A DNA stretch of 64,000 bases from Zopfochytrium polystomum (GCA_025765615.1 JAIVFJ010000048.1:289653-353652), one strand, 5' to 3'; positions 9,985 to 20,199 are shown, counted from the first letter of the stretch. Made by a program: numbers and translations. The notes: generated by a model not told the origin, from the letters alone.

Positions 9985-12900
9985 AAAAATTCTACTGCAC
10001 GACGAGAACCGTGCCGTCAGGTGCTGGCTGTTGGCAGCTAACGCAAGACTGCGGCATTACGCAAGCTCAGTTGGAGCAATTCAACTCATATGACAGTGCG
10101 TTCTGCTCACACTTAGTAAGCGGACAGACATACTGCTGTACATCGGGTGGGTTACCTCCAACCGGGCCCTCTCCATCTGCCAATGGTACATGCGCTCTGT
10201 ACTATGTGAAGAGTGGAGATACTTGCTCAGCTATCGCCCAAGCCACAGGCACTAACTATGCGAACTATGATGCATGGAATGCCAATAACTGGCAGTGGCA
10301 CGGATGCTCCGGCCTGTTGCCTGGGGATGTGATCTGTGTCTCTACTGGCACTCCACTCCCTAACCCGCAACCAAAGCAGAACACAGACGGGAGCTGCTAC
10401 GCATACACAGTCCAGAGTGGCGATACATGCGATGCACTTGACAGGAAGTACAATCTGAAGACAGAGCAGATCGAGTCATTCAACACACTCACCTTCGGAT
10501 GGCTGGGATGCAACAGACTGCAGGCCGGTGCTGTAATCTGTCTCTCCACTGGCTCCGCTCCTTTGCCGCCTGTTGATCCTGCTGCTGAATGCAGACTGCA
10601 GAGCATGGTCAATGGGAAGCGCAACGGGACCTGTGTACTGAACACATGCTGCAGCAAGTGGGGCTTCTGCGGTACTACAGCCGATTTCTGTAGGCACAGG
10701 ATGCCAGTCCAACTGCGGTATGGGATACCCCCAATCTGCTACATCACCTCCAGCACATAGCCAGTACAGAGTGGGATACTATGCGACGTGGACCAGAGGC
10801 AACGCATGCACTGCGAGTTCCCTGTTGCAGTACAACCTGACTGGCTACACGCACATCATACTAGCATTTGCGACCATTACCAGCGACTACAAGATAGCAT
10901 TCGATGCAAGCGCACAAGCTGCACTATCTGAACTGGCGAAGCTATCGGGTGTGAAGCGCATGGTGTCGATTGGTGGATGGGGGTTTACTGATGATCCAGC
11001 GACTCAGCCCATATTCAGCCGGATGGTAGCTAATGGCAGATCAGTGTTCATCCAGTCTCTCGTTGCTATGCTGAATGCAGGTACAGCTGATGGGTTCGAC
11101 CTAGACTGGGAGTATCCCACTGCAAGTGATAGGGGCGGCAATGCACAGGACATACCGAACTACCTGCAGCTGTTTAGTGACATGAGAAAGGCCATGCCCA
11201 ATGCTCCTATATCTGTGACTGCACCCGCTTCACTGTGGTACTTGCGTGGCTTCGATATCAAGGCAATCTCCTCATACGTTGACTTTATCAACTATATGAC
11301 CTATGACTTCCACGGGCAATGGGACTATGCAAACAAATGGACAGGGCCATTCCTCAGGTCGCACGTCAATTGGACTGAGACAGTAGATGCTCTCTCGCTG
11401 ATAGTGAGAGCAGGTGTCCCGAGCAACAAGATCACACTCGGTATCGCCCACTACGCGCGCAGTTTTAGAATGTCAAGCACAGGATGCACCCTGCCTGGAT
11501 GTACGTTCTCATCGCAAGTAGCAGACGCTGGCACGTGTACTGGCACAGAAGGCATATGGACTCAGCCTGAGATTGATGAGTACGTGAGACTGTATGGGGA
11601 ACACTTCAATCGGTGCTTCGACACCCAGTCCAGGTCTATGATTGGTACTTGTGGGAACCAATGGGGAGCATATCTCACAGAAGATGAGAAGCAATACAGG
11701 AGACAACAGGCGGCAGCAATGAATCTCGCGGGAACGATGGAATGGGCTATTGACATGCTGCCATCAATACAGACAATACAGCCAGTGATAGTTACCAATG
11801 CTAGACAGGGTATCTCCTATGACAGCCAGAACATCACTAAGGCATACTGCGATCAGTTTGCAGACTACAACCTACTGAACATAGACTCAGTACCAGAGCA
11901 ATGTCGCAGGCAGACACTATGCAGGGGAGTCATGAGGAATGTAACTGACGCAGTGTCCAAATTCAGACAGCTGGATACTGATGGTGACTACCCTGGCTAC
12001 TTCCAGGCGCAGGTAGAAGCCACGAAAGACTATATGTCAGGTCAGCTAGTACGGTTCATGGCAGCGAACGGGACCAGGTACTTCCGCTGTACCACAGGCT
12101 ATACACTCAATGGACTGTGCTGCAATAACGCAACAGGCACCGGCTGGGTGAAGGGATGTGACTCGAGCTCCACCTGTACCACAGGATCATCGAATGGAGT
12201 GACTGACTGTGACAGCAACGTGATGCAATTCCTGGTGACAGTGCCCCAAGTGGGACAGAGAGTGCCAGAGTACACGCTGACTGCCGTGAACGAGACTGGG
12301 TTCTTCGCTGATGTGAAACGCTATCTTGGGCTAGATCCCACATGGGTACAGTACGGAGACCAGGTGATTAACCTGAACAAGGCATCCGTGCGGCAAGGAC
12401 AATCCAATGTGTGTAGGCGACAGGATGTACTGGCATAAGTTCCCGGTGTTGAACAGAGACAAGGTACAATTGCCAGATCCACTCGATACTGCCCGGCTGT
12501 TGATGTCGAGGATGGACGGATATCTGTCGCAGTTTGCAATCACAACCTCCGGACTTGATTACAGTGGCACATTCAATGCTATGGTTGGCATGTATCCCCT
12601 GATGGCATTCGCTGACACAGTGAACAATGCACAGACAACGTATGACGAGGGGAAGGATGCAGCGGAGAAGCGAAGGAGGAATGGCATATTCGCTATAGTG
12701 GGTGCCGTACTTGGTGCTCTGCTGTTTGCAACTGGGATAGGTGCTCCGTTTGTTGTAGGCGAATGGGCTATTGCAGTTACTGTGGGCGAGGTTATCATAA
12801 CTGGAGCCGATGTTACGACCACAATCATAGCAGCTGTAAAGAACAGGCCAGAGGCATTCAACATAGTGGGTGCTGTACTGGCTGTGATGTTGTCGGCATT

Positions 12901-13060
12901 CCCGGCTGGTAGTGACCTGCGGTTGCTGTGGAACTTCCGTACTGTAGCCGAGTGGAAGGCACTGTCTGGCATTCAGCTCAGAGAGGGTATAATGTCAGAG
13001 TACGAGACGCAGGTATATGACCGCATGAGGCCGAGATTACCCCAGTGTGGCAGACATTAG
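9985..13060 (+). pseudogene. Killer-toxin-like LysM/CBM18/GH18 chitinase, 5'-truncated, two +1 frame breaks
   Basis: This is a subgroup-C (killer-toxin-like) chitinase. Order: partial LysM at the left edge (from about 9,995), LysM 2 (YYVKSGDTCSAIA, near 10,200), LysM 3 (YTVQSGDTCDALD, near 10,405), a cysteine-rich CBM18/hevein domain (10,600-10,720), and a GH18 barrel with the DGFDLDWEYP catalytic motif at 11,089-11,118 (Glu is the acid). A long C-terminal region has two hydrophobic segments (12,690-12,900), as in alpha/beta killer-toxin subunits. The frame shifts +1 at 10,689-10,695 and again at 12,413-12,419. Both sites read TGT-AGG-C in the zero frame, and conserved sequence resumes immediately in the +1 frame. 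No signal peptide is left because the start is missing. Family call is secure; whether the shifts are programmed or lesions is open. Confidence 0.88.
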
Positions 13061-13105
13061 GCACTGTGATGTGGTCACCAGAGTGCAGTTTTAAACTGTA
13101 GCTAA

Positions 13106-13537
13106 TCAGCACTCGGCCTGAGCGAATGCACCGAAAGATGCACTATCTTGTGCTCGTTTCATAGTACCATCCGAGATGCTAAGTGTACGCATCTCAACCT
13201 CGGGTATATCCAGAGCGTATATAATGTCAGCTGAGCTGAGCTCGAGACCGGCGAAGAAATCGAATCTAAATATAGCTGCTCCTAGCGGGGCGAGGATCGA
13301 ATTCAAGATGCGAGTGATTCTGGCTCCGTCATGCCCGTATATGATGCCCAATATGTTGGCTACTTTCACTCGCATGTTAGCCACGAACACAGCGCCTGCC
13401 ATGCTGAATTTGATACCCTTCATTGACCAGAACAGTACCTTACTCTGCAACGCATCACCAGAGGCAGCCTCATTCTGGTATGTGCTGGACTCGATTACTG
13501 CCTTGTCAGCAGATGGCACGTAGGGCAGGGAGTTCAA
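13106..13537 (-). CDS. Unknown protein of the virus-like block
   Basis: A 143-residue ORF starts with ATG at 13,537 and ends 45 bp past the convergent chitinase stop. It has Ala/Ser-rich helical sequence and two mildly hydrophobic stretches but no motif I recognise. Its start lies 24 bp from that of the divergent plus-strand gene at 13,561, so the two could share a promoter. It could be a fragment of a longer protein. Confidence 0.5.
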   Translation of the reverse strand: MNSLPYVPSADKAVIESSTYQNEAASGDALQSKVLFWSMKGIKFSMAGAVFVANMRVKVANILGIIYGHDGARITRILNSILAPLGAAIFRFDFFAGLELSSADIIYALDIPEVEMRTLSISDGTMKRAQDSASFGAFAQAEC

Positions 13538-13669
13538 GCCCCAGTGCGGTTGCTGAGATTATGGCAGGTATGCTGAAGGAGAGCAACACTAAGTTCAGCA
13601 GCAGCGTTATCAGCCAAGCATATGAACAGCAGATGCGTATGCCAGTGCCAGATGATGGGAACAGTGACT
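13530..13669 (+). repeat. Internal direct repeat, copy A
   Basis: The segment 'gttgctgagattatggcaggtatgctg...gatgatgggaac' spans the start of the unknown plus-strand gene at 13,561 and its promoter side. It is near-identical to 16,960-17,093 across about 110 bp and drops to about 75 percent over the 30 bp before the ATG. Confidence 0.85.
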
Positions 13670-14514
13670 TCATGCTTGCATCAACCATCAGTATCACTAC
13701 AGCAGGTGAGTATGACTTCGACACACCATACTATGCTCTCTGTCGGTGCAAGGAAGAGCCCCGCATGCAAGTGGCAGCTACGTACAGCAAGGAGCACAAC
13801 CTGGATGACATAGTTCAGGACAGCCTGAAGCGTATGGCAAATGTCATTGAGAGTCACCTTACTGTGTCTAGCAGCTACGTTGTGTCACGCTACTTGAAGG
13901 TAATCTCCGCTGAGTCTACAGCAGCAGACGGCACGTTCGATGTGCAGTGGCTGGAGGCTAGTGATCAGCGCCCCGCTATCCCTCGACTCACAGTACCTCA
14001 CGGCCTTTCTGTATACAGTCTCCCCGGGCTGCGACTGGCTACTAAGCTGACAGAGGCTATGGTGCAGGAGAGCCTGAATCGTGCCAAGCATCAAGCAGAC
14101 GATGCCCAGTCTGAGGATCTAATGTCTCTGCTGACAGGCACAGGGCAAGTGACGCTGTATTACTCGAACAGTGCCAGTGATTCACTCATCAAGCGTACAG
14201 CACATAGCGACAATGTGTCATCTGTAGTACGCAAGCACGGATGGCCGCTGTTCATCACTAGCAGGGAGCATACGCAGTCACTATTCAGCAGCCCAAAGTC
14301 GCGTCTCATGTCTCTGCTTATGATGACCAGCTATATCTGCCAGAAATACAGCATACCAGCTGCTAGAGACGAGATAGTGGATTTCGTGTCCATACTCGAT
14401 GCCAGTCTGGAGACAGTGGATGTGAGTAAGCCAATGACCAGCACCACACAGTGCGACTTCATGCTATACACACAGTGCAATTTCTTGCTCTTGCTGTCTC
14501 TGATCATTGTGTAG
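13561..14514 (+). CDS. Unknown protein of the virus-like block (317 aa)
   Basis: ATG at 13,561 (MAGMLKES) is chosen because the duplicated copy at 16,989 conserves this ATG and the next 35 codons, while similarity upstream falls off. The protein is polar and helical, with few cysteines, and I recognise no domain. The last 25 residues become Leu/Ile-rich and overlap the end of a minus-strand ORF, so the true end may be disrupted. A structural or virion-associated role is possible but only a guess. Confidence 0.5.
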   Translation: MAGMLKESNTKFSSSVISQAYEQQMRMPVPDDGNSDFMLASTISITTAGEYDFDTPYYALCRCKEEPRMQVAATYSKEHNLDDIVQDSLKRMANVIESHLTVSSSYVVSRYLKVISAESTAADGTFDVQWLEASDQRPAIPRLTVPHGLSVYSLPGLRLATKLTEAMVQESLNRAKHQADDAQSEDLMSLLTGTGQVTLYYSNSASDSLIKRTAHSDNVSSVVRKHGWPLFITSREHTQSLFSSPKSRLMSLLMMTSYICQKYSIPAARDEIVDFVSILDASLETVDVSKPMTSTTQCDFMLYTQCNFLLLLSLIIV

Positions 14515-15059
14515 CTATCATCAACCCACCGTTCTCTTCTCTGTGCTAGATGCTGGATCATGGCCTCCATCTTCTGTGTTGGTGATACTCTCATGTTGCA
14601 TATGTTCAAGCTGACCATTGTCACGCAAGTACCATCAACGAGAATGGGGAACACATGACATGGCACGAACAAGCGCGGGATGTACAGTGTCTTCGGCTCA
14701 GGTGAGTACCATGACTCAGGCGGGATGCTAGGTGCATGATACGGTGGCTGTACTGACAGTGAGTCAATGTAGTCCAGCACAGCAAGTCGCGTCACGAGCA
14801 TGGCATTCAGTGTAGGTGATGTGCCTGATTCAAGTCTCCAGTCCATAGCATGTAGCTCATTGCAATATCCCACATTGTCACCTGTATCGTCAGTGCCAAG
14901 ATCAAGCTCAGGTAGTTCCGCCTCTGCGACCTCTATGTCTTCCATACTCAGTTTCAAGGCATTGCGGACAGCAGTATGCCGAGTACAAGCAGGAGTACGT
15001 GTGTCAAGTGTATGCACCGGCACCTGTAGGCGGCAACCTGCATCTAGTGAGGATCCCAT
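14440..15059 (-). CDS. Unknown acidic ORF downstream of the polymerase
   Basis: A minus-strand frame from about 15,059 has plausible composition between about 14,950 and 14,450 (acidic segment, then a Pro/Tyr-rich stretch with LYIPRLFVPCHVFPI). It may be the polymerase C-terminus after a frame break, or a separate gene. The segment past about 14,440 is antisense to the plus-strand ORF and is not counted. No domain recognised. Confidence 0.35.
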
Positions 15060-16980
15060 CCACAGTGGATCGCAAACTGCGCATAATCATGCTCCTGCTG
15101 GGCGTATGCATGAAGGGATCGAAGGATGATTTCTTCACATTGACTATTGCCCCATCATCGTTCACATTCTCCACGTACAGTTCCCCTGCTCTCTTCCTCT
15201 CCCGCACTAACTGTGAGACAGGCACCATGCCATTCTCCAGGCGCATCTCAATCGACTGCAGCACACTAGTCATGTATACAGATGCAGCAATCTGCCCTCT
15301 GAACTTGCATATACAACGACAGCAGGCAGTAGCCATCTCGCGTATGATTGGTGCCCGGTCCTTGCGCTTACTGGCTATACCCTTCATTGTCTCCTTCATA
15401 TTCTCTGGTACTGGCTTGTCTATCTCCACTCTCGCATTCAGCTCCAAGTGTCTAGCCATGTTCCTCTCTGTGGCAAATGCCTGGTACTGCTGCGCTGATC
15501 TGTATGCATTCTGCTCCTTGTCTGCATTGAATGCTGAGTATGATCTCCCGCCCATGCCGTAGTACATTTTCTTGTCCAGCAATGACTGTGCTTAGTGTCT
15601 CTTCACTGCACGATTGCTTAGTCTCTCTCTTCCATACAAACACAGAATCAGTGTCACCGTATATGATGTCGTAGCCCAGCATGTAGGACACAGCCTCAAC
15701 CACAGTGATCAGCCATCTGCCGATTGATGTGACAGATGAACCTGCAAGATAGTTGAACAGGCCGGAATTGGATGATGCAAACGCACCGTACATGCTATTG
15801 GCTGCTACCTTCAGCGCCCATCCTGGCTTGGTGCTCTTGCCGACTTGCGTCCTGCGTTCGATGAGTGTCTGCAATGCTATTGCTGCTGATGACCTCCTGG
15901 TGCAGTCAATCTGAGCTACACGCCCACTGATTCCGATGTACGTATTCTCCTGATCCCAGTACACCGCGCCCTCCTGGATCTGGCCATTCGCAACAAGCGA
16001 TCTCAGTGCACGTTTCGCGCTCTTACACTTGAATGGTACGTATGATGGAGAAGAGACTGGAGCATGTGTTCCCTGCATCTCGCTCAGTAGGTCATGTACT
16101 GTCTCTGCGGATATGTTGACTGAAGCCATGATAGTGGGATACATAGAAGCAAAGTCCATCAATAGTACGCCAGAGTAATACCCTCTCTTGGGCTGCAATA
16201 CCCTTGCTCCTGACACTACCTTAGATGCGTATCTGTCGCCGGACCAATCGATCACCTGTCCACAGGAGAGTGCGTATGACGCAATCAGAGTAGCAGCCAT
16301 CGTACCTGTGATATAGCGAGTGGAATCAGTCAACGGGCACTTGCAGTACGTGCTCAGTGTCACTATCTCATCCAGGAAGCCTGATGCTTTGCCCAGTGTC
16401 AAGTGAAGGTATGCGTCGTGCATGTTGTAGAAGATCATCTCAGATATGTCCTCCTCCGTGTCAGGCCGTATATCCATGCGTGGCTGTATGTGCTTCCCTC
16501 CCAGCCCATAGTGATTCGCCATATCATCCAGTGATAGTGACTCGAAGTCAGACCGATGCACCTTGTCAGCATAGCAGAATGTGTCAACAACCACAGTCTG
16601 TGGTAGTACCAGATCCACTCCCTTGCCTACTGCGCCTAGATTCCGTGCCTCGAAATACTGATCCAGTATGTGCGGAGCATGAGCTGCTAGCACCGGGATG
16701 TCGTAGCTGAATCCAAAGTGTATGAACACTATGTCGGGATTGTTGCACAGCAACCAGGCAATGACCCATGACACTAGATCAGCTGAATTACTGACTTTGG
16801 CTATGTCATATCCGCGCTTAGCATCGAACAGTGCAGCATTATGAGTGCCACATACATACCTGCATAGCCTCCGTCCATCCCACGTAACTATGGCAGCAGA
16901 TATCAGCGGATCACAGGGCAGAGGGTATGCTCTGTTGCGTAGTGCCGATGTCTGTTCGATGTCAAGTCCCCGTTCCGTTG
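15004..16980 (-). pseudogene. Family B DNA polymerase (herpes/NCLDV/pol-delta type), truncated and frame-broken
   Basis: The order of motifs is that of an RNA-primed family B polymerase. Exo I is LDIEQ at the right junction (about 16,955); Exo II lies near 16,705 (FGFSYDIPVL); Exo III is near 16,420 (YNMHDAYLHL). Motif A is DFASMYPTI (about 16,160-16,135), motif B is KVAANSMYGAF (about 15,815-15,785), and motif C is YGDTDSVFV (about 15,665-15,640). A KKMYYG motif follows near 15,570 and a KRKDRAPIIREM thumb-entry motif near 15,360. DxxSLYP/TPR2 features of protein-primed polymerases are absent. The sequence N-terminal to Exo I is missing at the junction. Motif C and KKMYYG are closer than usual and in different frames, indicating a small deletion near 15,590. 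All visible catalytic Asp residues are kept. Confidence 0.85.
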
Positions 16981-17093
16981 CCGAGATTATGGCAGGTATG
17001 CTGAAGGAGAGCAACACTAAGTTCAGCAGCAGCGTTATCAGCCAAGCATATGAACAGCAGATGCGTATGCCGGTGCCAGATGATGGGAACAAG
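16960..17093 (+). repeat. Internal direct repeat, copy B, at the right viral junction
   Basis: This copy includes the ATG at 16,989 and about 35 codons of the gene whose longer copy starts at 13,561, then stops at the host sequence 'aaggaaagaatg'. On its left it abuts the polymerase Exo I motif read in the opposite direction. It therefore marks a rearranged end of the block, not a complete gene. Confidence 0.8.
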
Positions 17094-17185
17094 GAAAGAA
17101 TGTGGAAGGTCTTGGCAATGAAAAGCTGAATAATGTTTCTGGAAAAGGTCACGTGACAATGCGGAATTGCGACGAAGTGGAGAGA

Positions 17186-17373
17186 ACAATATAAGAAAAA
17201 AAAATCATACAATATGTTTGGTGTGGAGAGAAAGTAGTGAGAGAAATGTAAAACCAGATGTTCAATAAAGACGAAATACAAGAAATACAATTAATATGTT
17301 AGTGCTGCTCGAGTGGCATGGGGATCATATTTGAAGTAATGTAAAGAATAGAACATGAAAAAAAATCCAAAAA
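17186..17373. repeat. Right direct repeat flanking the virus-like block
   Basis: Same orientation as 9,800-9,984 and sharing 'atatgtttggtgtgg', 'ccagatgttcaataaagacgaaatac' and the terminal 'ccaaaaaaattc'. It is followed by tandem 'aagtaatgta' units (17,335-17,415) absent from the left copy. Confidence 0.8.
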
Positions 17374-17559
17374 AATTCAAAGAATATTTGAAGTAATGTA
17401 AAGTAATGTAAAGTAAAGAAGTGAAGTAGGTAAGTGGAGTGAGTGAACAAGATGTTCAATAAACGTAACATCTTACGACATTATGTGATTGAATATGTTA
17501 GTCGGGCGAGTCGGAAATGGGCAGGGCGATCAGTACTATTTTTGACAGACCGTAAACTT

Positions 17560-20157
17560 TTATTTGAAAACAAGTCCGTACTTCTTATACAGCATTTTCA
17601 CCCTCTCACCAAACAAAACCTGCTCAAACCATGTTTCATCTCTCTCCAACACTGATTTCCAAACGGAAATAATATCAGTGGACAGCACATGTCGGAATTC
17701 CGCGCCAGTTGACGTTAAGCCGCTCACAGGGGATTCATTGGACGTCGCCCTCAATTCAAAAAATCTGGAAGCCTTACAGAAGACTGCCTCCACCCACACT
17801 TCCTTTAAGCAGCTGGTGACATTGTTTGTAATCACGAGTCCAGAGCCAGGATCCAACATTTGAGCAACATAATCCAGTTCTGGTGATTGAACGTCAGACA
17901 CAGGGGGCTTGTCGCTACGATTTATAGTGTGCGGGTAATGATTGTTCGAGTAAGCGGAAAGGAGATGCATCAGAGACTGTGTAATCCTTGGAGATGCTGA
18001 TTGGAAACCAACGACTTGTTTGCAAAGCAAGCGGACAGCTTTCATCACTCAGAATCCACGCCAGAGAGAAACTACCTCGAGAGAGGAATGAAGTCTCCTG
18101 CGACCTCGTGCAAGATCTTCAAGCAGCAAACGTTCCATATCTTCAATTGATGCAGATTTTTCGTTGATGAGGATAGCCATCTGTTCAGTAAACGCTGTGG
18201 TAAATGCCTCCGAGTAAGACAAATCCTCCTGAATTCTGTTCCACACCACGACCATATCGGACAGAGTTATAAAACGCAGATGTCGAATAACTGTAATTAA
18301 TGCATTTTCCACCCTCGAACGAAACCGTTTGTAATCAATTTTTCTGAATAAAAATTGAACCAATGGCTGAACGTGCTCCACAAATCCGCGCTGTGCTAGG
18401 ACGTTTGACAGTACTGGAAAGCAGCACCCATGAAGGTCGCTGTCCACAGAATTTTTCACAGAATAATTTGGAAGGAACTTCAGAATGGCGTTGAAAAGCT
18501 GAAGAAGCATTTCGTTTGACATTTCCGGGGCCAAGCAGGAAATAAGCTTTCCAACACTTTCCTCCTTGTTCAGTTTTGATAAGACTATAGGAATGCATTT
18601 TTCAATGTGGTGCAAACAGAGTTCAGACTTGTTGTTGGCTAAATTGTAAAGCAGATCCAAATGTTCGAGCTCAATGGCAAGCAGAAACGTAGAATGGTAG
18701 CGCTGGCCTGACAAATTGCAACAAAGATCGTCTGTGTAAACATTCGGATTAATCTCAATGGCGGACCGAATATACTTGAGATGACATTCAACGCTTCCAC
18801 AAATTGGAAGATACTTCAGTGTGGAATCATACGGGGTTTGGAGGTTGGAATAGCAGCCAACCAGCAAGTCAACATTTGTTTTGAATTCTTCACTGCTGGG
18901 TCCAACATAGTGATAAGACAGTTCAAGCAGACGAAAGTCCAAGGATTTCAAACAACTATACATATAGCCAGATTCTTCAAATGACTTTGTCCTTACAATA
19001 TCAGCAAGAATAGGGATAAGCTTTGGTACTTGTTTGCCAATCACTTTCGCATTCGCATAAAGACAAAGTTGAAATAATTTGAGTTGCCTTTCAATGAATG
19101 CTTTATAGGCAGGGACATCAGACTTGTCGATTTCAAGTTCGGAGATGGTTTGTAGCATAGTGTCAACTGCGAGTTCCATCACCTTGTCCGAATCAAAGTA
19201 CCACCAAAGCCATACACGTTGTTTACCACACTTGTTGGGATCCATTTCTCGAACCACGATTTGTTTCCAAAATGGAATCCAATCAGGACTGGTGCAAATG
19301 GGACGACCAGTCAGTTCTGAGCATTGTGTCTTGACAGTGAATTCAAGTAAATAAAGGAGGTCCCATGCTTGACAGACACTGTCTGCAGAGAGTGCGGGAA
19401 TAAGTGCCACAACGGCTGTAAAAAGCAGTTGTGGTAATAGCAAAGATGGATCCTCTTCAGATTCCTGCTCAGATTCCGGCTCAGATTCTGGCTCAGATTC
19501 ATTTTCGACTGCAATCGATATCGTTTTGCAACGTTCAACAAGGGTTTCAAGATGGGTTTTGACATAGGTTTCCAAGAATTGAAGCGCTTCCAAAGCTTGA
19601 TCGCTTTCAAAGCTGCTGGTCAGTAAGTTGATGAGAGCACCGTCACCGTCATCAGCTCTATCAATCAAGATCTTCCAGAATTCCAAGCGCATCTCAAATG
19701 GCCTCAGCCGAAGGGACTGCCCAACCTTGATGTCAGAGTTTAGGGCTTGGGCAGAAAGTTCGTCCAAATGGCGGGCAGGGGATCGCAGGATGCTATCAAT
19801 GGGGAATAGAAGGTGGATTGATTGTAAAATTGCATGATCTTCCTCTGAGGCTGGAAGATCAAACGTGTGGGACAGATCTATGTAGCTCCGAACAGCGACC
19901 AGTATAGAGAAGAAGAAAGGGCTCCGGCTTTCGTAGAAACTATCCTTTGGCCTCTCCCGAAGGCAGTCCTTTGTAGTTGACATGAGGGCAATGCGGAGAA
20001 GGGGATTAATGAGCAATGGCTTTACAAAACGATGTCCGACGACCGATCGGGCAAGGGAGCAGCAGCAAGATAGTCGAGTAAGATCCAAGAAGGTCAGCAA
20101 GCTGCAGATGGCACAGATCACATCGTGGGGAAGGCGAAAAAGGAGTTGGCGATGCAT
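17560..20157 (-). pseudogene. F-box-type protein (copy 2), one in-frame stop
   Basis: ATG at 20,157 opens 702 codons: an N-terminal F-box-like motif (LPHDVICAICSLLTFLDLTRLS, residues about 8-30) and a long alpha-helical repeat-like body. An acidic stretch of repeated SEPESE units lies near 19,460-19,500. A TGA at 18,049-18,051 stops the frame. The same frame then continues 162 codons to 17,560 with clear similarity to copy 1, which reads CTA at this codon. Expected role is a substrate receptor of an SCF-type ubiquitin ligase. Either the stop truncates a nearly intact protein or the copy is recently dead. No intron is needed elsewhere. Confidence 0.78.
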
Positions 20158-20199
20158 GGTTGACTTGTCAATCTTTAACGACCTTTTCTTTCTTTTATT

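Larger units (their letters stand above)
9985..17095. mobile_element. Endogenous virus-like block (chitinase, family B DNA polymerase, unknown ORFs)
   Basis: A 7.1-kb block sits between two copies of a host repeat. Its genes lack recognisable introns, are closely packed on both strands, and share a base and codon style unlike the AT-richer F-box genes or the GC-rich host genes. Content: chitinase (plus), unknown (minus), unknown (plus), unknown (minus), polymerase (minus). A 130-bp segment with the 5' end of the unknown plus-strand gene occurs twice (13,530-13,669 and 16,960-17,093). The chitinase is cut at its 5' end at the left junction and the polymerase at its N-terminus at the right, so both ends are truncated. 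An RNA-primed-type PolB points to a large dsDNA virus or virus-like element. No capsid, terminase, ATPase or integrase was recognised. Confidence 0.65.

Noticed and set aside
14999..15562. Plus-strand ORF opposite the polymerase C-terminus, with a plausible VGGNLHLVRIPSTV stretch
   Set aside because: The minus strand carries recognisable PolB motifs through most of this interval. The plus frame has no family match and loses coding character after about 15,130.
15004..16980. Polymerase as a linear-plasmid or Maverick (protein-primed) PolB
   Set aside because: Motif A is DFASMYPT and motif C YGDTDS with pol-delta/herpes-like surroundings. The TPR2 insertion and D-x-N-S-L-Y-P style are absent.
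16845..17129. Independent plus-strand gene at the right viral edge
   Set aside because: Only about 35 codons match the gene at 13,561; the remainder is host flank or antisense polymerase.
465..20041. Repeated in-frame TGA codons (465, 3426, 7176, 9513, 18049), suggesting UGA recoding
   Set aside because: They occur only in retroelements and duplicated F-box genes that carry other lesions. Intact host genes (hnRNP, LSM8, EF-hand, TRPV-like) end in TGA.
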